This document shows, in pieces, positions 39,546 to 48,289 of a DNA stretch of 64,000 bases; the stretch's first letter is position 1; every line of letters starts with the position of its first letter. The translations under genes and the position numbers were made by a program. Origin of the DNA: Georgenia_B sunbinii (GTDB taxonomy: Bacteria; Actinomycetota; Actinomycetes; Actinomycetales; Actinomycetaceae); the NCBI RefSeq assembly GCF_036421855.1, contig NZ_JAZGOK010000007.1, one strand, 5' to 3'. The notes under the pieces were generated by a model. That model worked only from the letters and a program-made list of their open reading frames with translations, did not search any database and was not told the origin of the DNA.

Positions 39546-40165
39546 CGGCCCTGACCGCACCCCGGGGCACCGCGCCCGCCGGGGCCCGACGGCGGCTGGT
39601 CCGCGCCGCCGCGGCACTGGCCACCGCCGTCCTCGTGCTGGCCGGCTGCGCCGCCACCAGCACGCCCGAGCAGACCGCCGGCTCGGGCTACCAGGCCGGT
39701 GACGGCTCGTGGACCACCTGGGAGGGCGAGGAGCGCACCGGGCCGGTCGAGCTCGTCGGCACCACCTTCGACGACGCCGAGATCGACCTCGCCGACTGGC
39801 GCGGCGACGTCGTCGTCCTCAACTTCTGGTACGCGGCCTGCCCGCCGTGCCGTGCCGAGGCGCCCGACCTCGCGGCGATCCACGCCGACTACGCCGGCGC
39901 CGGGCTGCAGATGCTCGGCGTCAACCCGCGCGACGACGCCGGCACCGCGCAGGCCTTCGAGCGCAGCTTCGAGGTGCCCTACCCGAGCCTCGAGGACCAG
40001 GACGCCCGCGCGGTCGCCGCGATGCAGGGGCTGGTCCCCCTCCAGGCGATGCCGACGACGGTCGTCGTCGACGCCGACGGCCGGGTCGCCGGCCGGATCC
40101 TCGGCCAGATCGACCCCGGCGTGCTGCGCGGCATGATCGACGACGTCCTCGCCGAGGCCGCCTGA
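39542..40165 (+). CDS. TlpA/ResA-type thiol-disulfide oxidoreductase lipoprotein
   Basis: This is a 207-residue membrane-anchored thioredoxin-like protein. The GTG start overlaps the phosphatase stop. A signal sequence ends in the lipobox LAGC, so it should be lipid-modified and extracytoplasmic. The active site is WYAACPPCRAEAPD, and PTTVVVD holds the cis-Pro. ResA-type proteins reduce apocytochrome c cysteines before haem attachment; the ResB-CcsB context supports this. Its stop overlaps the CcdA start. Confidence 0.93.
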   Translation: MTALTAPRGTAPAGARRRLVRAAAALATAVLVLAGCAATSTPEQTAGSGYQAGDGSWTTWEGEERTGPVELVGTTFDDAEIDLADWRGDVVVLNFWYAACPPCRAEAPDLAAIHADYAGAGLQMLGVNPRDDAGTAQAFERSFEVPYPSLEDQDARAVAAMQGLVPLQAMPTTVVVDADGRVAGRILGQIDPGVLRGMIDDVLAEAA

Positions 40166-41034
40166 TGTCCTGGTCCGAGCTCGGCGAGCTCTTCCGGTCG
40201 ACGGTGCTCAGCGGACCGATGATCGCCGCGCTGGCGGTCGCGTTCCTCGCCGGCGCCGTCTCCTTCGCCTCCCCCTGCGTGCTGCCGCTCGTGCCGGGCT
40301 ACCTCGGCTACCTCGGCGGGATGTCCGGCACGCTCGGCCAGGCGCCGGTGCGCCGGGCCCGCAGCGGCGGTGCGTCCCTCGCCGTCAGCGCCGACTCGGC
40401 GGCCGCGACCGCCACCCGCGTCGCGGCAGCCCCCGCGCGCGGCCGGACAACGACCGGCACCGGTCGCCTGCTCGCCGGCGTGCTGCTGTTCGTCGCCGGC
40501 TTCAGCGCGGTGTTCGTGCTCCTCGGGGTGGTGTTCGGGTGGATGGGCCTCGCCCTGGCGCCCTGGGTGGACGTCATCACCCGGGTGATGGGGGTCGTCG
40601 TCATCCTCATGGGGCTGGCCTTCATGGGGTTCGTGCCGTTCCTCCAGCGCGACCGGCGGCTGCACCTGAGCCCGCGTGCGGGCCTGTGGGGAGCTCCCGC
40701 GCTCGGCATCGTGTTCGGCCTCGGCTGGGCGCCGTGCATCGGCCCGACGCTGTCGGCGGTGCTCCTGCTCTCCCTCGACGGCGGCAGCGCCGGCCGCGGC
40801 GGGATGCTCGCGCTGGCCTACTGCGCCGGTCTCGGGCTGCCGTTCGTCCTCATCGCGCTCGCCTACGCCCGCTCGACGCGCGCCATCGACTTCCTGCGCC
40901 GCCACCGGCTGACGATCATGCGGGTCGGCGGCGGGCTCCTCGTCGTCGTCGGGCTGGCGCTGGTCACCGGCCTGTGGGGCGTCTTCACCGGCTGGGTGCA
41001 GGGCCTGGTCGCCAACTTCTCGACGGTGGTGTGA
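40165..41034 (+). CDS. ccdA: CcdA/DsbD-like thiol electron transporter
   Basis: This is a 289-residue polytopic protein that passes reducing equivalents across the membrane to the ResA-type protein. The redox cysteines are in FASPCVLPLVPGYLGYLGG and LGWAPCIGPTLSA, the two conserved CcdA sites. An Ala/Arg-rich loop (about 55-95) follows the first helix. The start and stop codons each overlap a neighbour by one base (TGATG), so expression is coupled throughout the operon. Confidence 0.92.
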   Translation: MSWSELGELFRSTVLSGPMIAALAVAFLAGAVSFASPCVLPLVPGYLGYLGGMSGTLGQAPVRRARSGGASLAVSADSAAATATRVAAAPARGRTTTGTGRLLAGVLLFVAGFSAVFVLLGVVFGWMGLALAPWVDVITRVMGVVVILMGLAFMGFVPFLQRDRRLHLSPRAGLWGAPALGIVFGLGWAPCIGPTLSAVLLLSLDGGSAGRGGMLALAYCAGLGLPFVLIALAYARSTRAIDFLRRHRLTIMRVGGGLLVVVGLALVTGLWGVFTGWVQGLVANFSTVV

Positions 41035-42704
41035 TGGCCTACCGCCCGGAGGGCCTGCGGACCGGGCTCGACGAGGAGACGCCCGCGCCGCAACCGGTCG
41101 GCATCGGCTGGCGCGGCTGGCTGCGCTGGGTGTGGCGGCAGCTGACCTCGATGCGGGTCGCGCTCTTCCTCCTCATGATGCTGGCGCTCGCGGCCCTCCC
41201 CGGCGCGTTCTTCCCGCAGCTGCCGCAGGACCCGGCCGCCGTCGCCCAGTACCACCTCGACCAGCCCACGATCGCCCCCTGGCTCCAGCGGCTGGGCCTG
41301 TTTGACGTCTACGGCGCGCCATGGTTCGCGGCGGTCTACCTGCTGCTGTTCATCTCGCTCATCGGGTGCATCCTGCCGCGCACGACGGCCCACCTGACGG
41401 CGCTCCGCGCGGCGCCGTCGCGGGTGCCGAGGCGGCTGGGGCGCTTCCCGGCCCACGCCGAGGTCACCACCGACGCGTCCCGGCAGGACACTCTCGCCGC
41501 GGTGCGCCGCGTGCTCCGGCGCCGGTTCCGGGTCGCCGAGACCCCTGACGGCATCAGCGCCGAGCGCGGCTACCTGCGCGAGACCGGCAACATCGTCTTC
41601 CACCTCTCGCTGGTCGGGATCCTCGTCGCGCTGGGTGCCGGGCAGATGCTCAGCTACCGCGGCCAGGCCGTCGTCGTCGAGGACCGCGGCTTCGCCAACG
41701 CGCTCGTCGACTACGACTCCTTCACCCCCGGCAGCCGGTTCGAGGTCGACGACCTCCGGCCGTTCTCGCTGCGGCTGGACGAGTTCACGTCGGAGTTCAC
41801 CTGGGACGCCCAGGCGCGGGACTTCGCGGCCCACGTGACCATCACCGAGTCCGACGGCACCACGAGGGACGACGTCATCCGCGTCAACTACCCGATCGAC
41901 GTCGAGGGCGCCAACGTCTACCTCACCGGCAACGGCTTCGCCCCGGTGCTCACCGTGCACGACGCCGAAGGTGAGCTGGCCTTCTCCCAGCCGGTGCCCT
42001 TCCTGCCCGAGGACGACATGTACACCTCGCGCGGCGTGCTCAAGGTGCCCGACGTCTCGGCGGGGCTCGAGCAGCTGGGGTTCGTCGGCTACCTGCTGCC
42101 CAGCGCCGTCATCGACGACGACGGCGACGCGATCCGCTCGGTCCACCCGCAGCCCAACGCCCCGCTGCTCGTGCTCGAGCTCTACACCGGCGACCTCGGT
42201 CTCGACGACGGCGTGCCGCAGAACGTCTACCAGCTCGACACCGACCGGATGGACCAGGTGATGGACGGGGACCGGCCGGTGATGATCGCCATCGAGCCCG
42301 GCCAGGAGGCCGAGCTGCCGGGCGGGCTCGGCACGCTCGCCTTCGAGGAGCTGCCCCGGTTCGTCGCCGTCGACGTGCGCTACGACCCCTCGCTGACCGC
42401 GCTGCTCATCTTCGCGCTTGCCGCCATCGCCGGCCTGACCGGCTCGCTGTTCGTGCCGCGCCGCCGGCTGTGGGTCAAGCTCGGCGAGGACGAGGCAGGA
42501 CGTACAGTTGTCGAGGTCGCGGCTCTCGCGCGCGGCGAGGACCCCGGTCTGCAGGACGAGGTCGGCCGCGTCGTCGCCGCGGTGGCCACCACCGGCGCGA
42601 CCCCGACCTCGGGCGACCGAGCTGAGGACGCAGATCCCGCGCCGGCCGTCGCCGGGGCACCCCGAGGGACCGGGGACCGAACAGTGGAGGACGAGGACAG
42701 ATGA
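41034..42704 (+). CDS. resB: Cytochrome c biogenesis protein ResB
   Basis: This is a 556-residue membrane protein of system II cytochrome c maturation. Three N-terminal helices surround LFLLMMLALAALPGAFFPQ and RETGNIVFHLSLVGILVALG; a large extracytoplasmic region (about 220-455) is followed by a fourth helix ending FVPRRRLWVK. With CcsB it exports haem and ligates it to apocytochromes. The C-terminal cytoplasmic tail (about 480-556) is charged and variable. The start overlaps the ccdA stop and the end overlaps the ccsB start. Confidence 0.93.
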   Translation: MAYRPEGLRTGLDEETPAPQPVGIGWRGWLRWVWRQLTSMRVALFLLMMLALAALPGAFFPQLPQDPAAVAQYHLDQPTIAPWLQRLGLFDVYGAPWFAAVYLLLFISLIGCILPRTTAHLTALRAAPSRVPRRLGRFPAHAEVTTDASRQDTLAAVRRVLRRRFRVAETPDGISAERGYLRETGNIVFHLSLVGILVALGAGQMLSYRGQAVVVEDRGFANALVDYDSFTPGSRFEVDDLRPFSLRLDEFTSEFTWDAQARDFAAHVTITESDGTTRDDVIRVNYPIDVEGANVYLTGNGFAPVLTVHDAEGELAFSQPVPFLPEDDMYTSRGVLKVPDVSAGLEQLGFVGYLLPSAVIDDDGDAIRSVHPQPNAPLLVLELYTGDLGLDDGVPQNVYQLDTDRMDQVMDGDRPVMIAIEPGQEAELPGGLGTLAFEELPRFVAVDVRYDPSLTALLIFALAAIAGLTGSLFVPRRRLWVKLGEDEAGRTVVEVAALARGEDPGLQDEVGRVVAAVATTGATPTSGDRAEDADPAPAVAGAPRGTGDRTVEDEDR

Positions 42705-43690
42705 ACGATCTCGGTCAGCTGAGCACCGTGTTGATCTACGCGGCGATGGCCGCCTACGCGGTGGCGATGGTCGCCTTCGGGATCGACCTCACCCGGCTGC
42801 GTGACGGCGGGCCGACGGACCGGCCGCGCAAGGCCGTCGGCGTCGCGATGACGACGACGACGCTCGGCGCCGCGCTCCACCTCGTCGGTGTCGTGCTGCG
42901 GGGCGTGGCTGCCGGCCGGGTGCCGTGGGCCAACATGTACGAGTTCTCGATCGTGTTCACCCTGGTGGCGGTGCTCACCTTCCTCGGCATCCAGCGCTGG
43001 CGCGACATGCGGTTCCTCGGCGCGTTCGTCATCACGCCGACCCTCCTCGGGCTCGGCCTGGCCGTGGCGGTGTTCTACCTCGATGCCGACGGCGTGCGCC
43101 CGGCGCTCGACAACTACTGGCTGATCATCCACGTCTCGGTGGCGACGCTCGCCGTCGGGATCCTCTCGGTGGCGGCTGCTATCTCGGTCGTTCAGCTGAT
43201 CAAGGAGCGCGGCGAGATCGCGGCCCGGGCCGAGGCCCCGGCAGGCGCTGACGCGGTCGAGGGCGCCGCCGCGTCCGCCTCGCTCGAGTCCGCCGGGACG
43301 ACGACGACCACCCGCGTGGCCGCGCCCGTCGGGGGCTCCGGTGGTGGCGGCTTCTGGCGGCGGTTCGCCGCGACGCTGCCGGGCTCGGTGGAGCTCGAGC
43401 GGCTCGCCTACCGGCTCAACGCCATCGGCTTCCTGCTGTGGACCTTCACCGTGGTGGCCGGCGCCATCTGGGCCGAGCATGCCTGGGGCCGGCCGTGGGG
43501 CTGGGACCCCAAGGAGGTCTGGAGCTTCGTCATCTGGGTGGCCTACGCCGCCTACCTGCACGCTCGGGCGACCCGCGGCTGGGACGGCCGCAAGGCCGCC
43601 TACTTCTGCCTCGCCGGCTTCGCGCTGATCCTCGGCAACTACTTCATCGTCAACCTGCTGCTCGACACCGAGCACGGCTACGCCTTCTGA
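42701..43690 (+). CDS. ccsB: Cytochrome c biogenesis protein CcsB (ResC)
   Basis: This is a 329-residue partner of ResB, carrying the haem-handling WWD-type segment HAWGRPWGWDPKEVWSFVIW and conserved histidines in the flanking helices. An Ala/Gly-rich loop of about 50 residues (around 170-220) interrupts the protein before the core. It starts within the last four bases of resB (ATGA). Confidence 0.94.
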   Translation: MNDLGQLSTVLIYAAMAAYAVAMVAFGIDLTRLRDGGPTDRPRKAVGVAMTTTTLGAALHLVGVVLRGVAAGRVPWANMYEFSIVFTLVAVLTFLGIQRWRDMRFLGAFVITPTLLGLGLAVAVFYLDADGVRPALDNYWLIIHVSVATLAVGILSVAAAISVVQLIKERGEIAARAEAPAGADAVEGAAASASLESAGTTTTTRVAAPVGGSGGGGFWRRFAATLPGSVELERLAYRLNAIGFLLWTFTVVAGAIWAEHAWGRPWGWDPKEVWSFVIWVAYAAYLHARATRGWDGRKAAYFCLAGFALILGNYFIVNLLLDTEHGYAF

Positions 43691-43725
43691 CCCACGCCTC
43701 CGCCTGGTGCCCAGGGCTGCTGGGG

Positions 43726-44196
43726 TCAGGGGCGGGCGCTGGGCCCGGGGTTGGCGTGGGGGCCGCTGTCGTGGCCGTCGTCCGGCTCGTCGGGGTCCGC
43801 CGAGCCCTCGGTGTCGTCGTCCGCGGCCGCCGGGTCGCTGGTCGGGCCGGCGGGGTCGGGGGCCGGCGCCGGGGGAGTGAGGTCGAGGCTGGCGAGGAAG
43901 TCCGGGTCGTCGTCGGGGGCGACCGGCCGCATCCGCGGCGGCCGGCTGGGGCGGGCCGGCCGCTGGTAGCCGGCGGAGCTGCTGCGGTAGACCGTGCCAC
44001 CCTCGCGCGCGGTCTGCCGGCTCGCCCGGCTGACGACGAGCCAGGTGATCGGTCCGATCGCCGGGAACAGCACGATGAGGAGGAGCCACACCCCCTTGGG
44101 GAGCGCCACCGGCATGTCGGAGTCGTCGTTGCGGACGCAGTCGACGAGCGCATAGATCGTCAACGCCAGGATGAGGATGAACGGGAGGTAGCGCAT
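43726..44196 (-). CDS. Membrane protein with phospholipase-D N-terminal (PLDc_N) segment
   Basis: This is a 156-residue protein with two N-terminal helices (YLPFILILALTIYALVDC and GVWLLLIVLFPAIGPITWL) matching the PLDc_N signature, followed by a long Pro/Asp-rich cytoplasmic tail with no PLD catalytic HKD motif. ATG 44196 was chosen; the open frame upstream overlaps other genes. Function is unknown. Confidence 0.8.
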   Translation of the reverse strand: MRYLPFILILALTIYALVDCVRNDDSDMPVALPKGVWLLLIVLFPAIGPITWLVVSRASRQTAREGGTVYRSSSAGYQRPARPSRPPRMRPVAPDDDPDFLASLDLTPPAPAPDPAGPTSDPAAADDDTEGSADPDEPDDGHDSGPHANPGPSARP

Positions 44197-44259
44197 CCCC
44201 CCTAGCCTAAGCGTTGCCGCCGCGGCGGGCCCCCACCGCTGCACGCGTAGGCTGACGGG

Positions 44260-44562
44260 GTGCCCGTCCTCATCTACACGCTGCTCCGGATCGCGATGTT
44301 CGTCGCGGTCTACCTGGTCCTCGGCTTCGTAGGGTTCCGCGGCTGGCTGCTCATCGTGGTGGCGGTGGTCGTCGCCGCGCTGCTGTCCTTCCTCCTGCTG
44401 CCCCGCCACGCCAACGCCGCGGCCGGGGTGATCGCTGACCGGGTCGGCGACCGGCCCAGTCGCATCGACCAGTCCATCGAGGTGGACCAGGACGTCGAGG
44501 ACGCCATCCTCGACGGCGAGCCCCGCCGGCCCGACGAGCCCGACCAACCGCGCTCGGCCTGA
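44260..44562 (+). CDS. DUF4229 membrane protein
   Basis: This 100-residue protein has two adjacent helices (about 3-22 and 27-47) and a charged tail with SRIDQSIEVDQDVEDAILDG, characteristic of the actinobacterial DUF4229 family. It starts with GTG shortly after a -10-like TAGGCT, so is probably leaderless. Function is unknown; its usual neighbourhood is menaquinone genes, as here. Confidence 0.82.
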   Translation: MPVLIYTLLRIAMFVAVYLVLGFVGFRGWLLIVVAVVVAALLSFLLLPRHANAAAGVIADRVGDRPSRIDQSIEVDQDVEDAILDGEPRRPDEPDQPRSA

Positions 44563-44587
44563 GCCGCCTGGCCCGGTCGGCGCAGCG

Positions 44588-45457
44588 TCAGATGAGCAGC
44601 CCGACGCCGAGCAGCACCCCGTAGCCGAGCTCGAGCAGGCCGGTGTCCCGCAGCACGACGATGAGGTCGCGGCCGGCGGCGCCACCGACGACGCGACGCG
44701 AGAGCCGCACCACCGCCGGGACGAGCAGCAGCGTGAGCAGCGCCCACGGGTGCGCCACCGCCAGGAGCGCGGCGAGCACGAGCGGCACCACGACCATCGC
44801 CACGTAGGCCCGCCGGGCAGTGGCGTCGCCCAGCCGCACCGCCAGCGTCCGCTTGCCGACGAGCGAGTCGGTCGGGATGTCACGGATGTTGTTGACCATG
44901 AGCAGTGCGCAGGCGATGAGGCCGATCCCCACCGCACCGGCCACCGCCGCCCACGACAGGTGCAGCGCCTGGGTGTAGGTCGTGCCGAGGGTGGCCATCA
45001 GCCCGAAGAACAGGAAGACCCCGACCTCCCCGAGGCCGAGATAGCCGTAGGGCGTCCGGCCTCCGGTGTAGAACCAGGCGGCGACGATCGCCACCGCGCC
45101 CAGTGCGAGCAGCCACCACTGGCCGGTGACCGCGCACAGCACGAGGCCGAGGACCCCGGCGACGGCGAAGCTCGCCACCGCCGCGATCTTGACGGTGCCC
45201 GGCCGAGCGGCGCCGGAGCCGGTGAGCCGCGGGGGTCCGGTGCGGACGTCGTCGGTGCCCCGGACGCCGTCGGAGTAGTCGTTGGCGAAGTTCACCCCCA
45301 CCTGCAGCGACAGCGCGACCCCGGCGGCGAGCAGCGCGCGCGGCACCGAGCCGGAGCCCAGTGCGTAGGCCGCGCCGGTCCCGACGAGGACCGGCGCGGC
45401 GGCCGCCGGCAGGGTGCGGATCCGGGCGCCTTCGACCCAGGCGGCGAGCGTGGCCAT
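44588..45457 (-). CDS. menA: 1,4-dihydroxy-2-naphthoate polyprenyltransferase
   Basis: This is a 289-residue UbiA-family membrane enzyme that attaches the polyprenyl tail to dihydroxynaphthoate. The two Asp-rich motifs are NFANDYSDGVRGTDD and NNIRDIPTDSLVGKRTLAVR. About eight hydrophobic helices are visible. It lies on the minus strand with menE upstream and convergent to the DUF4229 gene. Confidence 0.94.
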   Translation of the reverse strand: MATLAAWVEGARIRTLPAAAAPVLVGTGAAYALGSGSVPRALLAAGVALSLQVGVNFANDYSDGVRGTDDVRTGPPRLTGSGAARPGTVKIAAVASFAVAGVLGLVLCAVTGQWWLLALGAVAIVAAWFYTGGRTPYGYLGLGEVGVFLFFGLMATLGTTYTQALHLSWAAVAGAVGIGLIACALLMVNNIRDIPTDSLVGKRTLAVRLGDATARRAYVAMVVVPLVLAALLAVAHPWALLTLLLVPAVVRLSRRVVGGAAGRDLIVVLRDTGLLELGYGVLLGVGLLI

Positions 45458-45558
45458 GGAACTCCTTGCGAATGACGGAAGCGCTCAGGATATCGGCGTC
45501 CCGGGGTCGCGCCGTCACGGCCGCCGGCGCAGCCTCCGTCAGGGCCGCCGGCGCGGGG

Positions 45559-46758
45559 TCAGGTCAGGCGGTCGGTCCCCGGGGAGCCGGCCGCGAGCCG
45601 CTGCCGCGCGAGCTCGGCCACCGCGCGCCGGTCGACCTTGCCGGGGCCGCGCATCGGCAGCTCGGCGACGGCGACGACGGCGCGTGGCGCCTGCGCCCGA
45701 CCGAGCCGCGCCCCGATCCGGTCCCGCAGCTCGGCCAGCGGCGGCGGCGGACCGGTGACCACGACGGTCACCAACGACCCCCAGTGGTCGTCGGGCACCC
45801 CCACGACCACCGCCTGGGCCAGCGCCGGGTCCTCGTGCACCACCCGGGCCACCGCCCCGGCGTCGACGTTGAGGCCGCCGCTGAGGATGACGTCGTCGAG
45901 CCGGCCGAGCACGGTGAGGGCGCCGTCGTCGAGCGCGCCACGGTCAGCGGTGCGCAACCACCGCCGGCCGTCGCGGACGGCGAACGCCTGCGCGGTGGCG
46001 TCGGCGTCGTCGAGGTAGCCGCGGGCGAGCACCGGCCCCGCCAGCCAGACACGCTGCTCGTCGTCGACCTCGACGTCGACACCGCGCAGCGGCACGCCGT
46101 CGTAGACGCAGCCGCCGGAGGTCTCGGTCATGCCGTACGTCGTCACGACGCGCACCCCGGCGGCGCGAGCCTGGTCGAGCAGCGCCGCCGGGGTGCCGGC
46201 GCCGCCGACGAGCACCGCGCCGAAGCGGCTGACCGCGGCCAACGTCTCGGGCCCGGCAGCCATCACCCGGGCCAGCTGCGTGGGCACCAGCGAGACGTAG
46301 GTGGGCACGTCGTCGCGCATCGAGCGGGCGGCGGCGGCCAGCGCCTCCGGCCGGAACCCGTCGGCGGCGTCGAGCACCACCGGCTCGGTGCCGGCGACGA
46401 CGGACCGCAGCAGCACCTGCAGGCCGGCAACGTGGTGGGCGGGCAGGCAGGCGAGCCACTGCCCGGGCCCGCCGAGCCGCTCGTGGGTGGCCTCGGCCGA
46501 GGCGACCACGGCGGCGGCGTCCAGTGCCACCCGCTGGCCGGTGCCGGTGGTCGACCCGGAGGTCGAGACGACGACGGCGACCTCGGGCGGCACCGTCCCC
46601 GCGGCTGGTCGCGGCGGGGACGCCGGGTCCACCGGCAGCACCGCCGGGCCGTCGCCGGTGAGCCGGTCACGGAGCGCCGTCAGCAGCGCGGCGACGTCGT
46701 TGGGCCGCGTGCCGCCGGGAACGGCCAGCGGCGTGGATGGGCGTGGCGGGGTCATCAC
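45559..46758 (-). CDS. menE: o-Succinylbenzoate-CoA ligase
   Basis: This is a 399-residue AMP-forming ligase, short for the superfamily but usual for actinobacterial MenE. Motifs are VVVSTSGSTTGTGQRV (P-loop), TTYGMTETSGGCVYDG and LDDVILSGGLNVDAG, with the C-terminal lysine region GPGKVDRRAV. It activates o-succinylbenzoate for MenB. It lies 100 bp upstream of menA in the same direction. Confidence 0.92.
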   Translation of the reverse strand: MMTPPRPSTPLAVPGGTRPNDVAALLTALRDRLTGDGPAVLPVDPASPPRPAAGTVPPEVAVVVSTSGSTTGTGQRVALDAAAVVASAEATHERLGGPGQWLACLPAHHVAGLQVLLRSVVAGTEPVVLDAADGFRPEALAAAARSMRDDVPTYVSLVPTQLARVMAAGPETLAAVSRFGAVLVGGAGTPAALLDQARAAGVRVVTTYGMTETSGGCVYDGVPLRGVDVEVDDEQRVWLAGPVLARGYLDDADATAQAFAVRDGRRWLRTADRGALDDGALTVLGRLDDVILSGGLNVDAGAVARVVHEDPALAQAVVVGVPDDHWGSLVTVVVTGPPPPLAELRDRIGARLGRAQAPRAVVAVAELPMRGPGKVDRRAVAELARQRLAAGSPGTDRLT

Positions 46759-46833
46759 CCCAGGCTAGGCGCCGGCCGCGCTATCGTGTCGGCGGGTGCG
46801 GGCGCTCCGTGTCCTGGCGCGAAGGAGACGACG

Positions 46834-47877
46834 ATGCGACGACGCCGACCGCGTACCGGCTGGGCCGCGGTCCTCCTGGGATCGCTGGCACTCGTCGGGT
46901 GCACGAGCACCGAGGCGCCCGAGCCCGAGCCGGCGACCACCACCGAGACGCCGTCGCCGACCCCGACCCCGACCCCGGAACCGGTCCGCTGGCCGCTCAC
47001 CGGCCTCGGGACCGACGCACCCGCGCAGACGCCGGCGCTGGCGGTCAAGGTCGAGAACACCGCGATGGCCCGGCCGCAGGCCGGCCTCGAGGACGCCGAC
47101 ATCGTGTGGGAGGAGATGGTCGAGGGCGGCATCACGCGCTTCAACGCCGTCTTCCACTCCCGGCTGCCCGAGACCGTCGGGCCGATCCGGTCGGTGCGGC
47201 CGATGGACGTGGCCATCGTGGCGCCGCTCGGCGGGCCGCAGGTCATCTCCGGCGGGCAGCAGCTCTTCCTCGACGAGCTCACCGCCGCCGGGGTGCAGCT
47301 GATCTCCAACGACGCCGGCGACGCCGGCTTCGTCCGCAGCCCTGACCGCCGGGCGCCGCACAACCTCTACGGCACCCCGCAGGTGTTCCTCGAGCAGGCC
47401 GAGAGCTCCGAGCCGCCGGCCGAGCAGTTCGAGTTCGCCGTCGACCCAGACGAGGCCACCGCAGTGACGGCTGGGGAGCCGGCAGCGGCGCTGCGGGTGG
47501 ACTTCCCGGCCGCGTCACCGGGGTGGGCGTGGGACGACGACGCCGGCTGGCTGCGCGACGAGGCCGGGGCGCCGTCGCTGTCCGCGGCCGGTGAGCAGCT
47601 GTGGGCGACGAACGTTGTCGTGCTGCGGGTCGAGATCGTGGCGTCGGCGGGTCGGGACCAGTCGGGCGACCCCGTCCCGGAGACGGTGCTGACCGGCGAC
47701 GGCGAGGCACTTGTCGCTACCGGCGGGCAGGTCGTCGAGGCCGGCTGGCGCAAGGAGGCACCGGCGGACCCGGTCACGCTGACCACCGAGGACGGCAGCC
47801 CGGTGCTGCTCGCGGCAGGCACCACCTGGGTCGAGCTCGTGCCGGTCGACCGTGGTGGCGTGACGGTCGAGCCGTAG
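46834..47877 (+). CDS. DUF3048-domain (YerB-like) lipoprotein
   Basis: This is a 347-residue predicted lipoprotein: signal sequence with lipobox LVGC, a Thr/Pro spacer, then two DUF3048 domains (KVENTAMARPQAGLEDADIV; IRSVRPMDVAIV; RRAPHNLYG). Bacillus YerB is the named relative; function is unresolved. GAAGGAGACG precedes the ATG. It is divergent from menE but not obviously part of the pathway. Confidence 0.85.
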   Translation: MRRRRPRTGWAAVLLGSLALVGCTSTEAPEPEPATTTETPSPTPTPTPEPVRWPLTGLGTDAPAQTPALAVKVENTAMARPQAGLEDADIVWEEMVEGGITRFNAVFHSRLPETVGPIRSVRPMDVAIVAPLGGPQVISGGQQLFLDELTAAGVQLISNDAGDAGFVRSPDRRAPHNLYGTPQVFLEQAESSEPPAEQFEFAVDPDEATAVTAGEPAAALRVDFPAASPGWAWDDDAGWLRDEAGAPSLSAAGEQLWATNVVVLRVEIVASAGRDQSGDPVPETVLTGDGEALVATGGQVVEAGWRKEAPADPVTLTTEDGSPVLLAAGTTWVELVPVDRGGVTVEP

Positions 47878-48289
47878 CCGCCGGCCCCGCGCTCGTGCGT
47901 GGGGATGAGGGCATGGTCCTCCCATCGGGGGAGGCCGGCGCCGGATATTGGGTGCGCAGGGCTGATGTGGTCGGTGCCGGCTGCGAGGCATCCTTGAGTC
48001 ATGACCGCGCTGCAGGCTCTGCGCCGGCCTCCTGTGTGGAGCGGGAACCGGGCTGTCGGCGGTGCGGTCGTAGTAACAGCCGTCAGCGATCTAGTCGCAG
48101 GGCGGTAGCGAGTACGGGACGGGGGGCCGTACCCGCGGTAGTGGGGTGGAGGCCCGCGCGCTGCGGGGGCGGCCAGGCGGTCGCCCTCGTGGCGCGCGGG
48201 ATGGAGGGCCCGCAGCGCACGCGGGCGGCCGCCAAAGTCTTGGCCTCGCCGCACGATCTCTCAGCTGGTTGCGACAGCGTCGTCGCGCC
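47878..48289. other. Gene-poor 412-bp gap
   Basis: Apart from the doubtful short ORF at 48001, I see no gene. The stretch holds a CCCCGCGC...GCGTGGGG hairpin at its start and a longer inverted repeat (GCGCGCTGCGGG / CCCGCAGCGCACGC) near 48160-48225 that may end menB transcription. Confidence 0.4.
48001..48108 (+). CDS. Doubtful 35-residue ORF, possibly leaderless or a gene remnant
   Basis: An ATG follows CATCCTTGAGTC, resembling the -10-to-start spacing of leaderless actinobacterial genes. It encodes MTALQALRRPPVWSGNRAVG and a hydrophobic VVVTAVSDLV segment before TAG. I recognise no family. It may be a truncated N-terminus or chance. Confidence 0.2.
   Translation: MTALQALRRPPVWSGNRAVGGAVVVTAVSDLVAGR

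Noticed and set aside
47883..47910. A hairpin resembling a single type I-E CRISPR repeat
   Set aside because: Only one copy, imperfect stem, no spacers and no cas genes in the window.
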